DNA of 64,000 bases from Pseudomonas putida (GTDB taxonomy: Bacteria; Pseudomonadota; Gammaproteobacteria; Pseudomonadales; Pseudomonadaceae), in assembly GCF_003228315.1 (NCBI RefSeq), contig NZ_CP029693.1, positions 4,143,501 through 4,207,500 of the forward strand. Direction: 5' to 3'. This document shows, one piece after another, positions 8,120-17,186 of the stretch. The notes beneath the pieces were generated by a model. The model did not search any database. It was not told where the DNA came from and saw only the letters and a list, made by a program, of their open reading frames with translations. Each line of letters begins with the position of its first letter. Within the stretch, counting starts at the first letter, position 1. Position numbers and translations under genes: made by a program.

Positions 8120-8860
8120 ATGAAGCGCTTTCGGCCGGGCGTTGTACCGACGCTGGTGGTCGCCCTTCTGCTGCCGCTGCTGGTGTCGCTCGGGTTCTGG
8201 CAACTGAGTCGCGGCGCGGAGAAAAGCGCGCTGCTGCAAAGCTACGCCGAACGCCGGGCCGCCGAACCGATGGCCAGCACCGAACTGCAACACAGCGCAG
8301 ACCCGGCTTTCCGCCAGGTACGCCTGCACGGTCAATTCGATGCCGCCCACAGCCTGCTGCTGGACAACCGCCAGCGCGGCGGCAAGGTCGGGGTCGAGTT
8401 GCTGCAACCGTTCCAGGATCAGGCAACGGGATTGTGGCTGCTGGTCAATCGCGGCTGGTTGCCCTGGCCGGATCGCCGTACCCCACCGCAATTCACCACG
8501 CCCGCTGAAGTCCTGAGCCTCGACGCCTGGGTCTACGTGTCCCCCGGCGCTGCCTTCCAGCTGCACGCCGACCCGAGCACCAGCGCCTGGCCAAAACTGC
8601 TGACGGCCATTGACCCCAAGGCGCTCTGGACCTCCCTGGACCGCGACGGCTTTGCCTACGAATTACGCGCAGAAACCGGCCCCGCGACGTACCAGGCCGA
8701 TTGGCCGGTGGTCGCCATGGGCCCGGAGAAACATATCGCTTATGCCGTTCAGTGGTTCGCCATGTCGATCGCCCTGTTCGGCCTTTATCTGTACCTCGGC
8801 TGGCACAACGCAAAGGAGAAACACCATGGGAGCGGCCATGAATCCACCCAGCATGTCTGA
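8120..8860 (+). CDS. SURF1 family oxidase assembly protein
   Basis: Assists haem A insertion or maturation of the aa3 oxidase. It has 246 residues: TM helix at about 10-28 (LVVALLLPLLVSLGFWQLSRG, with the typical GFWQL-R), a periplasmic domain with LLDNRQRGG and NRGW motifs, and a second TM near the C terminus (AMSIALFGLYLYLGWH). The start is ATG 8120 (MKRFRPGVV); the frame is open back to 7943 but that stretch lies antisense to the twin-TM gene. Its 3' end overlaps the next gene by 35 bp, indicating translational coupling. Confidence 0.93.
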   Translation: MKRFRPGVVPTLVVALLLPLLVSLGFWQLSRGAEKSALLQSYAERRAAEPMASTELQHSADPAFRQVRLHGQFDAAHSLLLDNRQRGGKVGVELLQPFQDQATGLWLLVNRGWLPWPDRRTPPQFTTPAEVLSLDAWVYVSPGAAFQLHADPSTSAWPKLLTAIDPKALWTSLDRDGFAYELRAETGPATYQADWPVVAMGPEKHIAYAVQWFAMSIALFGLYLYLGWHNAKEKHHGSGHESTQHV

Positions 8861-9419
8861 GGCCAAAACACCGGCGACGCGGCGCAAGGGACGCATTCAA
8901 CTGTTGCTGATCCTGCTCGGGGTGGTCGGTCCGATGATCCTCGCCACCGGCATGTACAAATTGCAGTTCTGGGTGCCGGAGGGCCGCAGCTATCACGGTG
9001 AATTGATCGGCAACGGCCAGTCCCGCGCCGACCTTGGTGTGCAAGCCGATGAGCAGCGCTGGCAGCTGTTGGTGACCGCGCCGCAGGAATGCGCCGTGGA
9101 CTGTCAGCAACTGGTGTACCTGGCCCGGCAGATTCAGATTGGCCTGGGCAAGGACGCCTCGCGCGCCAGCCATGCCATCGCCACCGCACAGCCTCTGAGC
9201 GGCGACTACGACGCCAAGCTGACCCGCGAATACCCACAGTTGCAGCGTTATCCGCTGGACCTGGGCACGTATCGCAAGACCTCGCCGGACCAGGCCTTGC
9301 CGCACCTGTGGATCGTCGACCCCCACGGCAATCTGGTGCTGCGCTACGACCCTTCGGTCAAAGGCAAGGACCTGCTCAACGACCTGCGCCACCTGCTGAA
9401 ACTGTCGAACATCGGATAA
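8826..9419 (+). CDS. Membrane-anchored oxidase-cluster protein with CX3C motif (PA0111-like)
   Basis: A 197-residue protein with a basic N terminus, one TM (about 24-44) and a periplasmic domain. I see a Cys pair C89-A-V-D-C93 with the CX3C spacing used by SCO proteins, and a C-terminal LPHLWIVDPHGNLVLRY stretch resembling the end of a thioredoxin/SCO fold. No family name is certain. The start is ATG 8826 because AAGGAG lies 9 nt upstream and the protein overlaps SURF1; an internal ATG 8838 is possible. It sits between SURF1 and ctaA, so a role in copper or redox handling for the oxidase is inferred. Confidence 0.85.
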   Translation: MGAAMNPPSMSEAKTPATRRKGRIQLLLILLGVVGPMILATGMYKLQFWVPEGRSYHGELIGNGQSRADLGVQADEQRWQLLVTAPQECAVDCQQLVYLARQIQIGLGKDASRASHAIATAQPLSGDYDAKLTREYPQLQRYPLDLGTYRKTSPDQALPHLWIVDPHGNLVLRYDPSVKGKDLLNDLRHLLKLSNIG

Positions 9420-9429
9420 GGGCATCGTC

Positions 9430-10503
9430 ATGGCCAAACCTGGATTTCGCCTCGCGCTGTTTGCCACCCTGCTGGCGCTGATTGTGGTGTTGCTCGGCGC
9501 CTACACCCGCCTGACCCACGCCGGTCTCGGCTGCCCGGACTGGCCCGGCTGCTACGGCTTCATCAGCGTGCCGAAAAGCGAAGCCCAGCTGGCCCATGCC
9601 GAACTGCATTTCCCGGACACCCCGGTGGAAGCCCACAAGGGCTGGAACGAGATGATCCATCGCTACTTTGCCGGCACCCTCGGCCTGCTGATTTCAGTGT
9701 TGGCCGGCCGCGCGTGGGTGAATCGCCGGCATCCGGGGCAACCGCTGAAACTGCCGCTGTTTCTGCTGGGGGTGGTGTTCGCCCAGGCGGCTTTCGGCAT
9801 GTGGACGGTGACGCTCAAACTCTGGCCGCAGGTGGTGACCGGGCATTTGCTCGGCGGTTTCGCCACCTTGAGTCTGTTGTTCCTGCTGACCTTGCGGCTG
9901 TCCGGAGTCTTGCCGGCGCTGACGGTGCCACGCCGCTTGCAATATTGGGCTACCGCCGGGCTGTTGCTGGTGATCGGGCAAATCGCCCTTGGCGGCTGGG
10001 TCAGTTCCAACTATGCCGCCGTGGCCTGCATCGACTTCCCCACCTGCCACGGCCAATGGCTGCCGGCCGCCGACTTCGCCAACGGCTTTCACCTGACCCA
10101 GCACATCGGCCCGAATTACCTCGGTGGCCAGCTCGACAGCGATGCCCGCACGGCGATTCACCTGACCCATCGCATCGGTGCCTTGCTGGTGACGCTGGTG
10201 CTGTTCGGCCTCGCCTGGCAGTTGAAGGTCGTTGGCATGACACGGCTGGCAGGGTTGGTACTGGTCGCCCTCGCCGCGCAGATCACCCTGGGCATCAGCA
10301 ACGTGCTGTTTCATCTGCCGCTGCCCGTAGCCGTGGCGCACAACGCCGGCGGCGCGGCGCTACTGCTGACGATGGTGCTGGTCAATTATCACGCGCGAAC
10401 CAGTCTGGTGCGGGTCACACAGCCGTCACGCTGGCGTTTCAGCCCGCGTAAACAATCCGCCGGGCCCATAACAATAAAAGGAGAGATGCCATGGCGATTC
10501 TGA
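9430..10503 (+). CDS. ctaA: Haem A synthase (COX15/CtaA)
   Basis: Oxidises the C8 methyl of haem O to a formyl group, giving haem A for subunit I. It has 357 residues and about eight TM helices in two four-helix halves. Conserved features include TRLTHAGLGCPDWPGCYG near residue 30, the paired-Cys loop VACIDFPTCHGQW, and His residues in the helices (HRYFAG, HLLGG, HLTHRIG, VAHNAGG). The last 13 bp overlap ctaB, consistent with sequential action and coupled translation. Confidence 0.96.
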   Translation: MAKPGFRLALFATLLALIVVLLGAYTRLTHAGLGCPDWPGCYGFISVPKSEAQLAHAELHFPDTPVEAHKGWNEMIHRYFAGTLGLLISVLAGRAWVNRRHPGQPLKLPLFLLGVVFAQAAFGMWTVTLKLWPQVVTGHLLGGFATLSLLFLLTLRLSGVLPALTVPRRLQYWATAGLLLVIGQIALGGWVSSNYAAVACIDFPTCHGQWLPAADFANGFHLTQHIGPNYLGGQLDSDARTAIHLTHRIGALLVTLVLFGLAWQLKVVGMTRLAGLVLVALAAQITLGISNVLFHLPLPVAVAHNAGGAALLLTMVLVNYHARTSLVRVTQPSRWRFSPRKQSAGPITIKGEMPWRF

Positions 10504-11390
10504 TCGGCGAACGTCCCAGCCAGGCGATCTGGCGTGACTACCTGGAGCTGACCAAACCCAAGGTGGTGGTGCTGATGCTCATCACCTCGCTGGTCGGGAT
10601 GTTCCTCGCGACCCGCGCCGGCGTGCCCTGGACCGTGCTGGTGTTCGGCAACCTGGGCATCGCCTTGTGTGCCGGGGGAGCGGCGGCGGTGAACCATGTG
10701 GTGGATCGGCGGATCGATGCGGTGATGGCCCGCACCCACAAGCGGCCATTGGCCGAAGGACGGGTTTCACCGGCGGCGGCACTGACGTTCGCCCTGGTGC
10801 TGGCGCTGCTGGGGCAGGCGTTACTGCTGGCGTTTACCAACCCGCTGACGGCCTGGCTGACCCTGGCGTCCCTGCTCGGCTACGCCGTGATCTACACCGG
10901 CTTCCTGAAACGCGCGACACCGCAGAACATCGTCATCGGCGGTCTCGCCGGCGCCGCCCCTCCACTGCTGGGCTGGACCGCCGCCACCGGCCACGTCAGC
11001 GCCGAACCGCTGTTGCTGGTATTGATCATCTTCGCCTGGACCCCGCCGCACTTCTGGGCGCTGGCGATCCATCGCAAGGAGGAATACGCCAAGGCCGACA
11101 TCCCGATGCTGCCGGTCACCCACGGCGAGCACTACACCAAGGTGCACATCCTGCTTTATACCGGCGCGCTGCTGGCCGTCAGCATGATGCCCTACGCGAT
11201 CCACATGAGCGGCCTGCTCTATCTGATTTGCGCCGCAGGGCTAGGCGCAAGGTTTCTGCAATGGGCCGTGGTGCTGTACCGTGGCACTCGGCCGCACGCG
11301 GCGATCAACACCTTCAAGTACTCTATTTATTACTTGTTCCTGCTGTTTATCGCCCTGCTCGTAGACCACTACCTGATGTTGAACCTATGA
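10491..11390 (+). CDS. ctaB: Protohaem IX farnesyltransferase (haem O synthase)
   Basis: UbiA-family prenyltransferase that adds a farnesyl group to haem B, producing haem O for CtaA. It has 299 residues and about nine TM helices. The first Asp-rich motif NHVVDRRIDAVMARTHKRPL is intact; a second conserved loop is WTPPHFWALAIHRKEEYAKADIPM (split across residues near 180-205). The start is ATG 10491 after AGGAGAG. Its TGA overlaps the ATG of the SCO gene (ATGA). Also called cyoE. Confidence 0.97.
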   Translation: MAILIGERPSQAIWRDYLELTKPKVVVLMLITSLVGMFLATRAGVPWTVLVFGNLGIALCAGGAAAVNHVVDRRIDAVMARTHKRPLAEGRVSPAAALTFALVLALLGQALLLAFTNPLTAWLTLASLLGYAVIYTGFLKRATPQNIVIGGLAGAAPPLLGWTAATGHVSAEPLLLVLIIFAWTPPHFWALAIHRKEEYAKADIPMLPVTHGEHYTKVHILLYTGALLAVSMMPYAIHMSGLLYLICAAGLGARFLQWAVVLYRGTRPHAAINTFKYSIYYLFLLFIALLVDHYLMLNL

Positions 11391-12022
11391 CTCGAACCCA
11401 AAAAACCGTCTTCATCCTTGTTGCCCTGATTGCACTGGTCCTGGGCCTGACCATCAACAAAGTGCTCTCCAGCAAGGGCCAGGGCGACCCGACGGCGCTG
11501 ATCGATGCCGGCATCATCCTGCTGCCGCAAAGCCGCACCCTGCCGGATGTGAGCATGACCGATCAGGACGGCAAACCGGTGGCGATCAACGAGCTCAAGG
11601 GCAAGTGGAGCCTGCTGTTCTTCGGCTATACCTTCTGCCCGGACATCTGCCCGACCACCCTCGCCCAGCTGCGCCAGATCAAGAGCGAACTGCCGCCGGA
11701 GGCTGTGGCCAAGTTGCAGATCATCCTGGTCAGCGTCGACCCGAACCGCGACACACCCAAGCAGCTCAAGCAGTACCTGGGCTACTTCGACCCGCAGTTC
11801 ATCGGCCTGACGCCTACATCCACCGATGAGCTGCAGAAAGTCGCCAACGCGGTGAGCATTCCGTTCATTCCGGCTGATACCAGCAAGCCCAATTACACGG
11901 TGGATCACAGCGGCAACCTCGCGGTGATCGGGCCGGACGGAACGCAACGCGGGTTTATTCGGGCGCCATTGAACAATGTGAAGCTGGTGGCGCAGTTACC
12001 GGTGATGGTTAACCGTAAATAA
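11387..12022 (+). CDS. SCO1/SenC family copper chaperone
   Basis: Periplasmic thioredoxin-fold protein that helps metallate CuA of subunit II. It has 211 residues: N-terminal membrane anchor (about 8-27), then the Cu-binding CX3C motif C84-P-D-I-C88 (YTFCPDICP) and the conserved His H174 in TVDHSGN. Start ATG 11387 overlaps the ctaB stop by 4 bases. It is last gene of the assembly operon, followed by a REP pair and a bidirectional terminator. Confidence 0.96.
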   Translation: MTRTQKTVFILVALIALVLGLTINKVLSSKGQGDPTALIDAGIILLPQSRTLPDVSMTDQDGKPVAINELKGKWSLLFFGYTFCPDICPTTLAQLRQIKSELPPEAVAKLQIILVSVDPNRDTPKQLKQYLGYFDPQFIGLTPTSTDELQKVANAVSIPFIPADTSKPNYTVDHSGNLAVIGPDGTQRGFIRAPLNNVKLVAQLPVMVNRK

Positions 12023-12035
12023 TCGTCGCATCTCT

Positions 12036-12141
12036 CCCTGTAGGAGCGAGCATGCTCGCGATGGACTCCAGAACACCGCTGGGTATCAGGCTCCCAGCGT
12101 AATCGTTCACCTCCATCGCGAGCATGCTCGCTCCTACAGGG
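12036..12141. repeat. REP pair downstream of the SCO gene
   Basis: Arms 12036-12064 and 12113-12141 are exact reverse complements with the standard core. It sits between the convergent SCO gene and metQ, next to the terminator at 12159. Confidence 0.93.
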
Positions 12142-12158
12142 GGCCGTGTTTCAGGCAT

Positions 12159-12191
12159 AAAAAAGGGGACGCTCATGGCGTCCCCTTTTTT
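12159..12191. terminator. Bidirectional Rho-independent terminator
   Basis: Stem GGGGACGC (12165-12172) pairs with GCGTCCCC (12178-12185) around a 5-nt loop. It is flanked by six A on the left and six T on the right, so it should terminate both the oxidase operon and metNIQ. Confidence 0.9.
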
Positions 12192-12206
12192 AATTGCATC
12201 AGCCAA

Positions 12207-12977
12207 TCAGAACGCCGGCACTACCGCGCCTTTGTACTTCTCGACGATGAATGCCTTCACTTCCGGGCTGTGCAAGGCAGCAACCAGCTTCTTCATCGCT
12301 TCGCTGTCCTTGTCGTCCGGACGGGCAACCAGGATGTTCACGTACGGCGAGTCGCTGCCTTCGATGACCAGTGCATCCTTGGCCGGATCGAGCTTGGCTT
12401 CCAGCGCGTAGTTGGTGTTGATCAGCGCCAGGTCGACCTGGGTCAGCACGCGCGGGATGGTCGCGGCTTCCAGTTCACGGAACTTCAGGTTTTTCGGGTT
12501 CTCGGTGATGTCCTTGACGGTCGACAGGATGTTGTTCGAATCCTTCAACTTGATCACGCCCGCCTTGTCCAGCAGCAACAGTGCGCGGCCGCCGTTGGTG
12601 GCATCGTTCGGGATCACCACGGTGGCGGTGCTTGGCAGCTCGGTCAGCGCCTTGTACTTGCTGGAGTAAGCACCCAGCGGCTCCAGGTGCACGCCGGCAA
12701 CCGACACCAGGTTGGTGCCCTTGGCCTTGTTGAACTCATCGAGGTACGGCTGGTGCTGGAAGAAGTTGGCGTCCAGACGTTTCTCGGCTACCTGTACGTT
12801 CGGCTGGATGTAGTCGGTGAAGACCTTGACCTTCAAGTCCACGCCTTCTTTGGCCAGCGCCGGCTTCACGAACTCGAGAATCTCGGCGTGCGGCACCGGG
12901 GTGGCCGCAACGGTCAGGGTGTCGGCGTGGGCGGAAAAGGCCGCAACGGCAGCGAACGCGACGAGTAGTTTTTTCAT
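12207..12977 (-). CDS. metQ: Methionine ABC transporter substrate-binding protein (NlpA family)
   Basis: Periplasmic D/L-methionine receptor, 256 residues, with the NlpA/MetQ signature regions (TLTVAATPVPHAEILEFV, DANFFQHQPYL, VVIPNDATNGGRALLLL). The signal peptide ends AFSAHA-DTL and lacks the usual lipobox cysteine, so it looks like a soluble type I export substrate rather than a lipoprotein. It is third gene of metN-metI-metQ on the minus strand, about 60 bp after metI, and followed by a strong terminator. Confidence 0.96.
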   Translation of the reverse strand: MKKLLVAFAAVAAFSAHADTLTVAATPVPHAEILEFVKPALAKEGVDLKVKVFTDYIQPNVQVAEKRLDANFFQHQPYLDEFNKAKGTNLVSVAGVHLEPLGAYSSKYKALTELPSTATVVIPNDATNGGRALLLLDKAGVIKLKDSNNILSTVKDITENPKNLKFRELEAATIPRVLTQVDLALINTNYALEAKLDPAKDALVIEGSDSPYVNILVARPDDKDSEAMKKLVAALHSPEVKAFIVEKYKGAVVPAF

Positions 12978-13038
12978 TCAGCTAACTCCTTTAGAGGCGC
13001 CCGTTTTGGCGCCTGCCAGCGAATGGCCGGCACATGTC

Positions 13039-13713
13039 TTACTTACGGGAAAAATGCACAACCAATTTGTCGCCAACGGTTTGCAGGACCTGCACCAGCA
13101 CCAGCAGCAAAATCACCGTGACCACCATCACGTCAGTCTGGAAACGCTGGTAGCCGAAACGGATCGCCAGGTCACCCAGACCACCGGCGCCCACCACACC
13201 GGCCATCGCCGTGTAGGAAACCAGTGTAATCGCAGTCACCGTAATCGCCGCGAAGATACCCGGACGGGCCTCCGGCAATAGCGCATTGGTGATGATCTGC
13301 CGGGTGGTCGCGCCCATGGCCTGGGTCGCCTCGATGATGCCGCGATCCACTTCACGCAGCGCGGTTTCCACCAGTCGTGCGAAGAACGGCGTGGCACCCA
13401 CCACCAATGGCGGAATCGCACCGGCGACACCCAGCGAGGTACCTGTGATCAGCACAGTGAACGGGATCATCACGATCAGCAGAATGATGAAGGGCAGCGA
13501 ACGCAGGATGTTCACCACCAGCGACAGCATCGCGTAGACACCTTTGGCTTCCAGCAATTGACGCGGGCTGCACAGGAACAACAGCACGCCCAGCGGCAGA
13601 CCCAGCAGCACGGTGAACAGCAGCGAACCGCCGAGCATCAGCATCGTGTCGCCGGTGGCCAGCCAGATTTCGTACCAGTCGATGTTGGAGAAGAAACTCA
13701 TCAGGGCTTCCAT
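13039..13713 (-). CDS. metI: Methionine ABC transporter permease
   Basis: Inner-membrane channel subunit, 224 residues and five or six TM helices, with the permease EAA loop (EATQAMGATTRQIITNALLPEA) that contacts MetN. The start is ATG 13713, overlapping the TAA of metN; a second in-frame ATG (MSFFSN) follows four codons later and is a usable alternative. Translational coupling to metN is likely. Confidence 0.96.
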   Translation of the reverse strand: MEALMSFFSNIDWYEIWLATGDTMLMLGGSLLFTVLLGLPLGVLLFLCSPRQLLEAKGVYAMLSLVVNILRSLPFIILLIVMIPFTVLITGTSLGVAGAIPPLVVGATPFFARLVETALREVDRGIIEATQAMGATTRQIITNALLPEARPGIFAAITVTAITLVSYTAMAGVVGAGGLGDLAIRFGYQRFQTDVMVVTVILLLVLVQVLQTVGDKLVVHFSRK

Positions 13714-14720
13714 TAGCGCAGCACCTCCATGTGGACGTCGGCCGCGGTGAAGCGGGCGAAAGCCGCTTCCATGTCACCGCCGGTCACGGCCAGGGTCAGT
13801 TGCCCGTAAGGGATGTCTTTGATGCGGTCGATACGACCGGCGAGGATGCTGTAGTCCACACCGGTTTCGCGGGCGACGGTACCCAGCAACGGCGCGTAGG
13901 TCGCTTCGCCCTGGAAGGTCAGACGCACGATACGGCCCGGCACATGGGCGAAGTCGTCGCGCTGTTCGCTTTCGTCGATCTGCTCGTCTTCCTGGACGAA
14001 GCGCTTGGTGGTCGGGTGCTTCGGATGCAGGAACACCTCGGCCACCGAACCTTGCTCGACGATCACGCCAGCGTCCATCACGCCGACCTGATCGCAGACA
14101 CGGCGGATCACGTCCATCTCATGGGTGATCAACACGATGGTCAGTTTCAGTTCGCGGTTGATCTCGGCCAGCAGTTGCAGGACCGACGCCGTGGTCTGCG
14201 GGTCCAGGGCACTGGTGGCCTCGTCGCACAGCAGGATTTTCGGCTTGGTGGCCAGGGCGCGGGCAATGCCGACACGCTGCTTCTGCCCACCGGACAACTG
14301 CGCCGGGTACTTGTTGGCGTGATCGGACAAACCCACGCGCGCCAGCAACTCGGCAACACGCTGGTCGATGTCGCTGCGGGACATTTCACCGGCCAGCGTC
14401 AGCGGCAGCGCGACGTTGTCGGCCACGGTCTTGGAAGCCAGCAGGTTGAAGTGCTGGAAAATCATCCCGACCTGTTGACGGAAACGGCGCAGGCCGTTGG
14501 CGTCGAGCGCGGTGACTTCCTCGCCGTCGACGATGATTTTGCCGCCGCTGGCGTTTTCCAGGCGGTTGATCAGACGCAGCAGGGTACTTTTTCCCGCACC
14601 GGAATGGCCGATCAGGCCGAAGACCTGGCCGTTCTCAATCGTCAGACTGGTCGGGTGCAGGGCGGGGATATCCTTACCGGCGACGCGGTAGGTTTTATGG
14701 ACGTTTTGAAACTCGATCAC
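13713..14720 (-). CDS. metN: Methionine ABC transporter ATP-binding protein
   Basis: ATPase subunit of the methionine importer, 335 residues. Walker A GHSGAGKST (about 38-46), signature LSGGQKQR and Walker B ILLCDEATSALD are intact. The last ~90 residues form a NIL (ACT-like) domain that senses cytoplasmic methionine and inhibits transport. It is first gene of the operon and lies 208 bp from the divergent katE. I did not find a recognisable riboswitch upstream. Confidence 0.97.
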   Translation of the reverse strand: MIEFQNVHKTYRVAGKDIPALHPTSLTIENGQVFGLIGHSGAGKSTLLRLINRLENASGGKIIVDGEEVTALDANGLRRFRQQVGMIFQHFNLLASKTVADNVALPLTLAGEMSRSDIDQRVAELLARVGLSDHANKYPAQLSGGQKQRVGIARALATKPKILLCDEATSALDPQTTASVLQLLAEINRELKLTIVLITHEMDVIRRVCDQVGVMDAGVIVEQGSVAEVFLHPKHPTTKRFVQEDEQIDESEQRDDFAHVPGRIVRLTFQGEATYAPLLGTVARETGVDYSILAGRIDRIKDIPYGQLTLAVTGGDMEAAFARFTAADVHMEVLR

Positions 14721-14928
14721 GTAGCGAACCTTGTGGGGCGCGTTGGAAAAGGATCAGCGGTTAGCCGGGCGCGCATTTTAGCCTGTCCGTATAGAGGTTC
14801 TTAGCATTTATTTCGCTTTCATCCAGCGTTTTGGCAATAACGCGATCAAAGGTCAGATAAAAGGAACGCCCAAAAACCTCATCAGTCACTACTTAGGCCA
14901 CTCGAAAATGCCTGAGGAGTCATGCCTG

Positions 14929-17067
14929 ATGAGCACCAAGAAGCCCGCCGCCACCAAGAGCGCAATGGCCGGAACCGATACCCCGGACCGCAAGAACACC
15001 AACGCCAAGCTCGATAGCCTGGAACAATTCCGCTCCGATGCCACCGGTGAAGCCTTGCGAACCAATCAAGGCGTGAAGGTGGCGGACAACCAGAACACGC
15101 TGAAGGCCGGCGCTCGCGGGCCTTCGCTGCTGGAAGACTTCATCATGCGTGAAAAGATCACGCATTTTGACCATGAGCGCATCCCCGAACGCATCGTGCA
15201 TGCCCGCGGCACCGGGGCCCATGGCTACTTCCAGTCGTACGAAAACCATAGCACGCTGACCAAGGCCGGTTTCCTACGGGACCCAGGCAAGAAAACCCCG
15301 GTGTTCGTGCGTTTTTCGACGGTGCAGGGACCGCGCGGGTCAGGCGATACCGTGCGTGATGTACGAGGTTTCGCCGTGAAGTTCTACACCGATGAAGGGG
15401 TCTACGACCTGGTGGGCAACAACATGCCGGTGTTTTTCATTCAGGACGCCATCAAGTTTCCCGACTTCGTCCACGCGGTGAAGCCCGAGCCCCATAACGA
15501 AATGCCCACCGGCGGCTCGGCCCACGACACCTTCTGGGACTTCGTTTCGCTGCAGCCGGAGTCGGCGCACATGGTGATCTGGGCCATGTCTGACCGAGCA
15601 ATCCCGAAAAGCCTGCGCAGCATGCAGGGCTTCGGCGTGCATACCTTTCGCCTGATCAATGCCGAGGGCCAATCACGCTTCGTCAAATTCCATTGGCGCC
15701 CCACCGCCGGGACCTGTTCGCTGGTGTGGGATGAAGCCCAGAAGCTGGCGGGAAAGGACACCGACTATCACCGCCGCGACCTGTGGGAGGCCATCGAAAC
15801 GGGCGATTACCCGGAATGGGAACTGGGGGTGCAGGTCATTGAAGAAGAGAACGAGCACGCCTTCGATTTCGACATTCTCGACCCGACCAAGCTGATTCCT
15901 GAAGAGCTGGTGCCAATCACCCCGCTGGGCAAGATGGTCCTGAACCGCAACCCGGACAATTTCTTCGCCGAGACCGAACAGGTTGCGTTCTGCCCGGGGC
16001 ACGTCGTGCCGGGGATCGACTTTTCCAACGACCCGTTGCTGCAAGGTCGGTTGTTTTCCTACACCGATACGCAAATCAGTCGACTGGGCGGGCCGAACTT
16101 TCACGAGATTCCCATCAACCGCCCGGTGATCCCTGTCCACAATGGCCAGCGCGACGCCCAGCATCGCAGCACCATCGACAAGGGACGCGCAGCCTACGAG
16201 CCGAATTCCGTCGATGGCGGCTGGCCGAAAGAGACCCCGCCGGCAGCCGTGGACGGCGGTTTCGAGAGTTATCACGAGCGCATCGACGCCAATAAAATCC
16301 GTCAGCGCAGCGAATCGTTCAGCGACCACTTCTCCCAGGCACGGCTGTTTTTCCACAGCATGAGCACGCACGAGCAGGAACACATTATCTCGGCGTATAG
16401 CTTTGAGCTGGGCAAGGTCGAGCGCGAGTTCATCCGGGCACGGCAGGTCAACGAAATCCTCGCAAACATTGATTTGGAACTGGCCAAGCGGGTCGCGCAG
16501 AACCTGGGGTTGCCGGTGCCGAAGGCTGGGACAGTCAAAGTTGCGAAAACGTCTCTGGAGCGTTCGCCGGCCTTGAGTCAGGCCAACTTGCTGCCCGCCG
16601 ATATCAAGACCCGCAAAGTCGCGATTCTCGCTGCCAATGGCGTCGACAGCGCGGCGATTGATGCCATGAAGAAAGCGCTGAAGGCCGAAGGCGCCCACGC
16701 CAAACTGCTGGGCCCGACCTCGGCGCCGGTGAAAACTGCCGACGGCAAGTCGTTACCCGTGGATGCGTCGATGGAAGGTTTGCCTTCAGTGACGTTCGAC
16801 GCGGTGTTCGTGCCGGGTGGCGCCGCATCGATCAAGGCCTTGAGCGCTGACGGCGTGGCGCTGCATTACCTGCTGGAGGCTTACAAGCACCTGAAAGCGA
16901 TTGCCTTGCATGGCGAGGCGAAGCAGTTGCTGGACGTGTTGAAGCTGGAGGTGGATGCGGGGTTGGTCGTCGGGGCGGACGCCAAGCTGTTCAAGGCGTT
17001 TATTGCCGCGATCGGGCAGCATCGGGTTTGGGAGAGGGAGGCGAAGGCCAAGGCGGTTCCTGCCTAG
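14929..17067 (+). CDS. katE: Large-subunit monofunctional catalase, HPII type
   Basis: Decomposes H2O2; clade 2 catalase of 712 residues with a C-terminal DJ-1/PfpI-like domain (from about 560). Active-site residues align with E. coli HPII: H91, N164 and proximal haem ligand Y378 (spacings 73 and 214, as in H128/N201/Y415). I chose ATG 14929 because GAGGAG (14914-14919) is 9 nt upstream; ATG 14908 in the same frame has no site. The gene is not in this position in P. aeruginosa PAO1 (recollection), so it marks a local rearrangement. RpoS control is expected from the family, not visible here. Confidence 0.95.
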   Translation: MSTKKPAATKSAMAGTDTPDRKNTNAKLDSLEQFRSDATGEALRTNQGVKVADNQNTLKAGARGPSLLEDFIMREKITHFDHERIPERIVHARGTGAHGYFQSYENHSTLTKAGFLRDPGKKTPVFVRFSTVQGPRGSGDTVRDVRGFAVKFYTDEGVYDLVGNNMPVFFIQDAIKFPDFVHAVKPEPHNEMPTGGSAHDTFWDFVSLQPESAHMVIWAMSDRAIPKSLRSMQGFGVHTFRLINAEGQSRFVKFHWRPTAGTCSLVWDEAQKLAGKDTDYHRRDLWEAIETGDYPEWELGVQVIEEENEHAFDFDILDPTKLIPEELVPITPLGKMVLNRNPDNFFAETEQVAFCPGHVVPGIDFSNDPLLQGRLFSYTDTQISRLGGPNFHEIPINRPVIPVHNGQRDAQHRSTIDKGRAAYEPNSVDGGWPKETPPAAVDGGFESYHERIDANKIRQRSESFSDHFSQARLFFHSMSTHEQEHIISAYSFELGKVEREFIRARQVNEILANIDLELAKRVAQNLGLPVPKAGTVKVAKTSLERSPALSQANLLPADIKTRKVAILAANGVDSAAIDAMKKALKAEGAHAKLLGPTSAPVKTADGKSLPVDASMEGLPSVTFDAVFVPGGAASIKALSADGVALHYLLEAYKHLKAIALHGEAKQLLDVLKLEVDAGLVVGADAKLFKAFIAAIGQHRVWEREAKAKAVPA

Positions 17068-17091
17068 GTCTTGAGTGGATTGAGAGGTCGC

Positions 17092-17183
17092 CATCGCGAG
17101 CAAGCCTTGCTCCTACAGGGTAAGGGTCGTTCATCAATATGTGGACGACCTAAAACCTGTAGGAGCAAGGCTTGCCCGCGATG
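17092..17183. repeat. REP pair, GCAAGG(C)CTTGC subtype
   Basis: Arms 17092-17119 and 17156-17183 are near-perfect reverse complements, differing in one or two bases (GCGAGCAAGCC versus GCGGGCAAGCC). The core uses CAAGGCTTGC rather than CATGCTCGC. It lies between convergent katE and a lipoprotein gene and ends 3 bp before the lipoprotein stop. Confidence 0.9.
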
Positions 17184-17186
17184 CTT

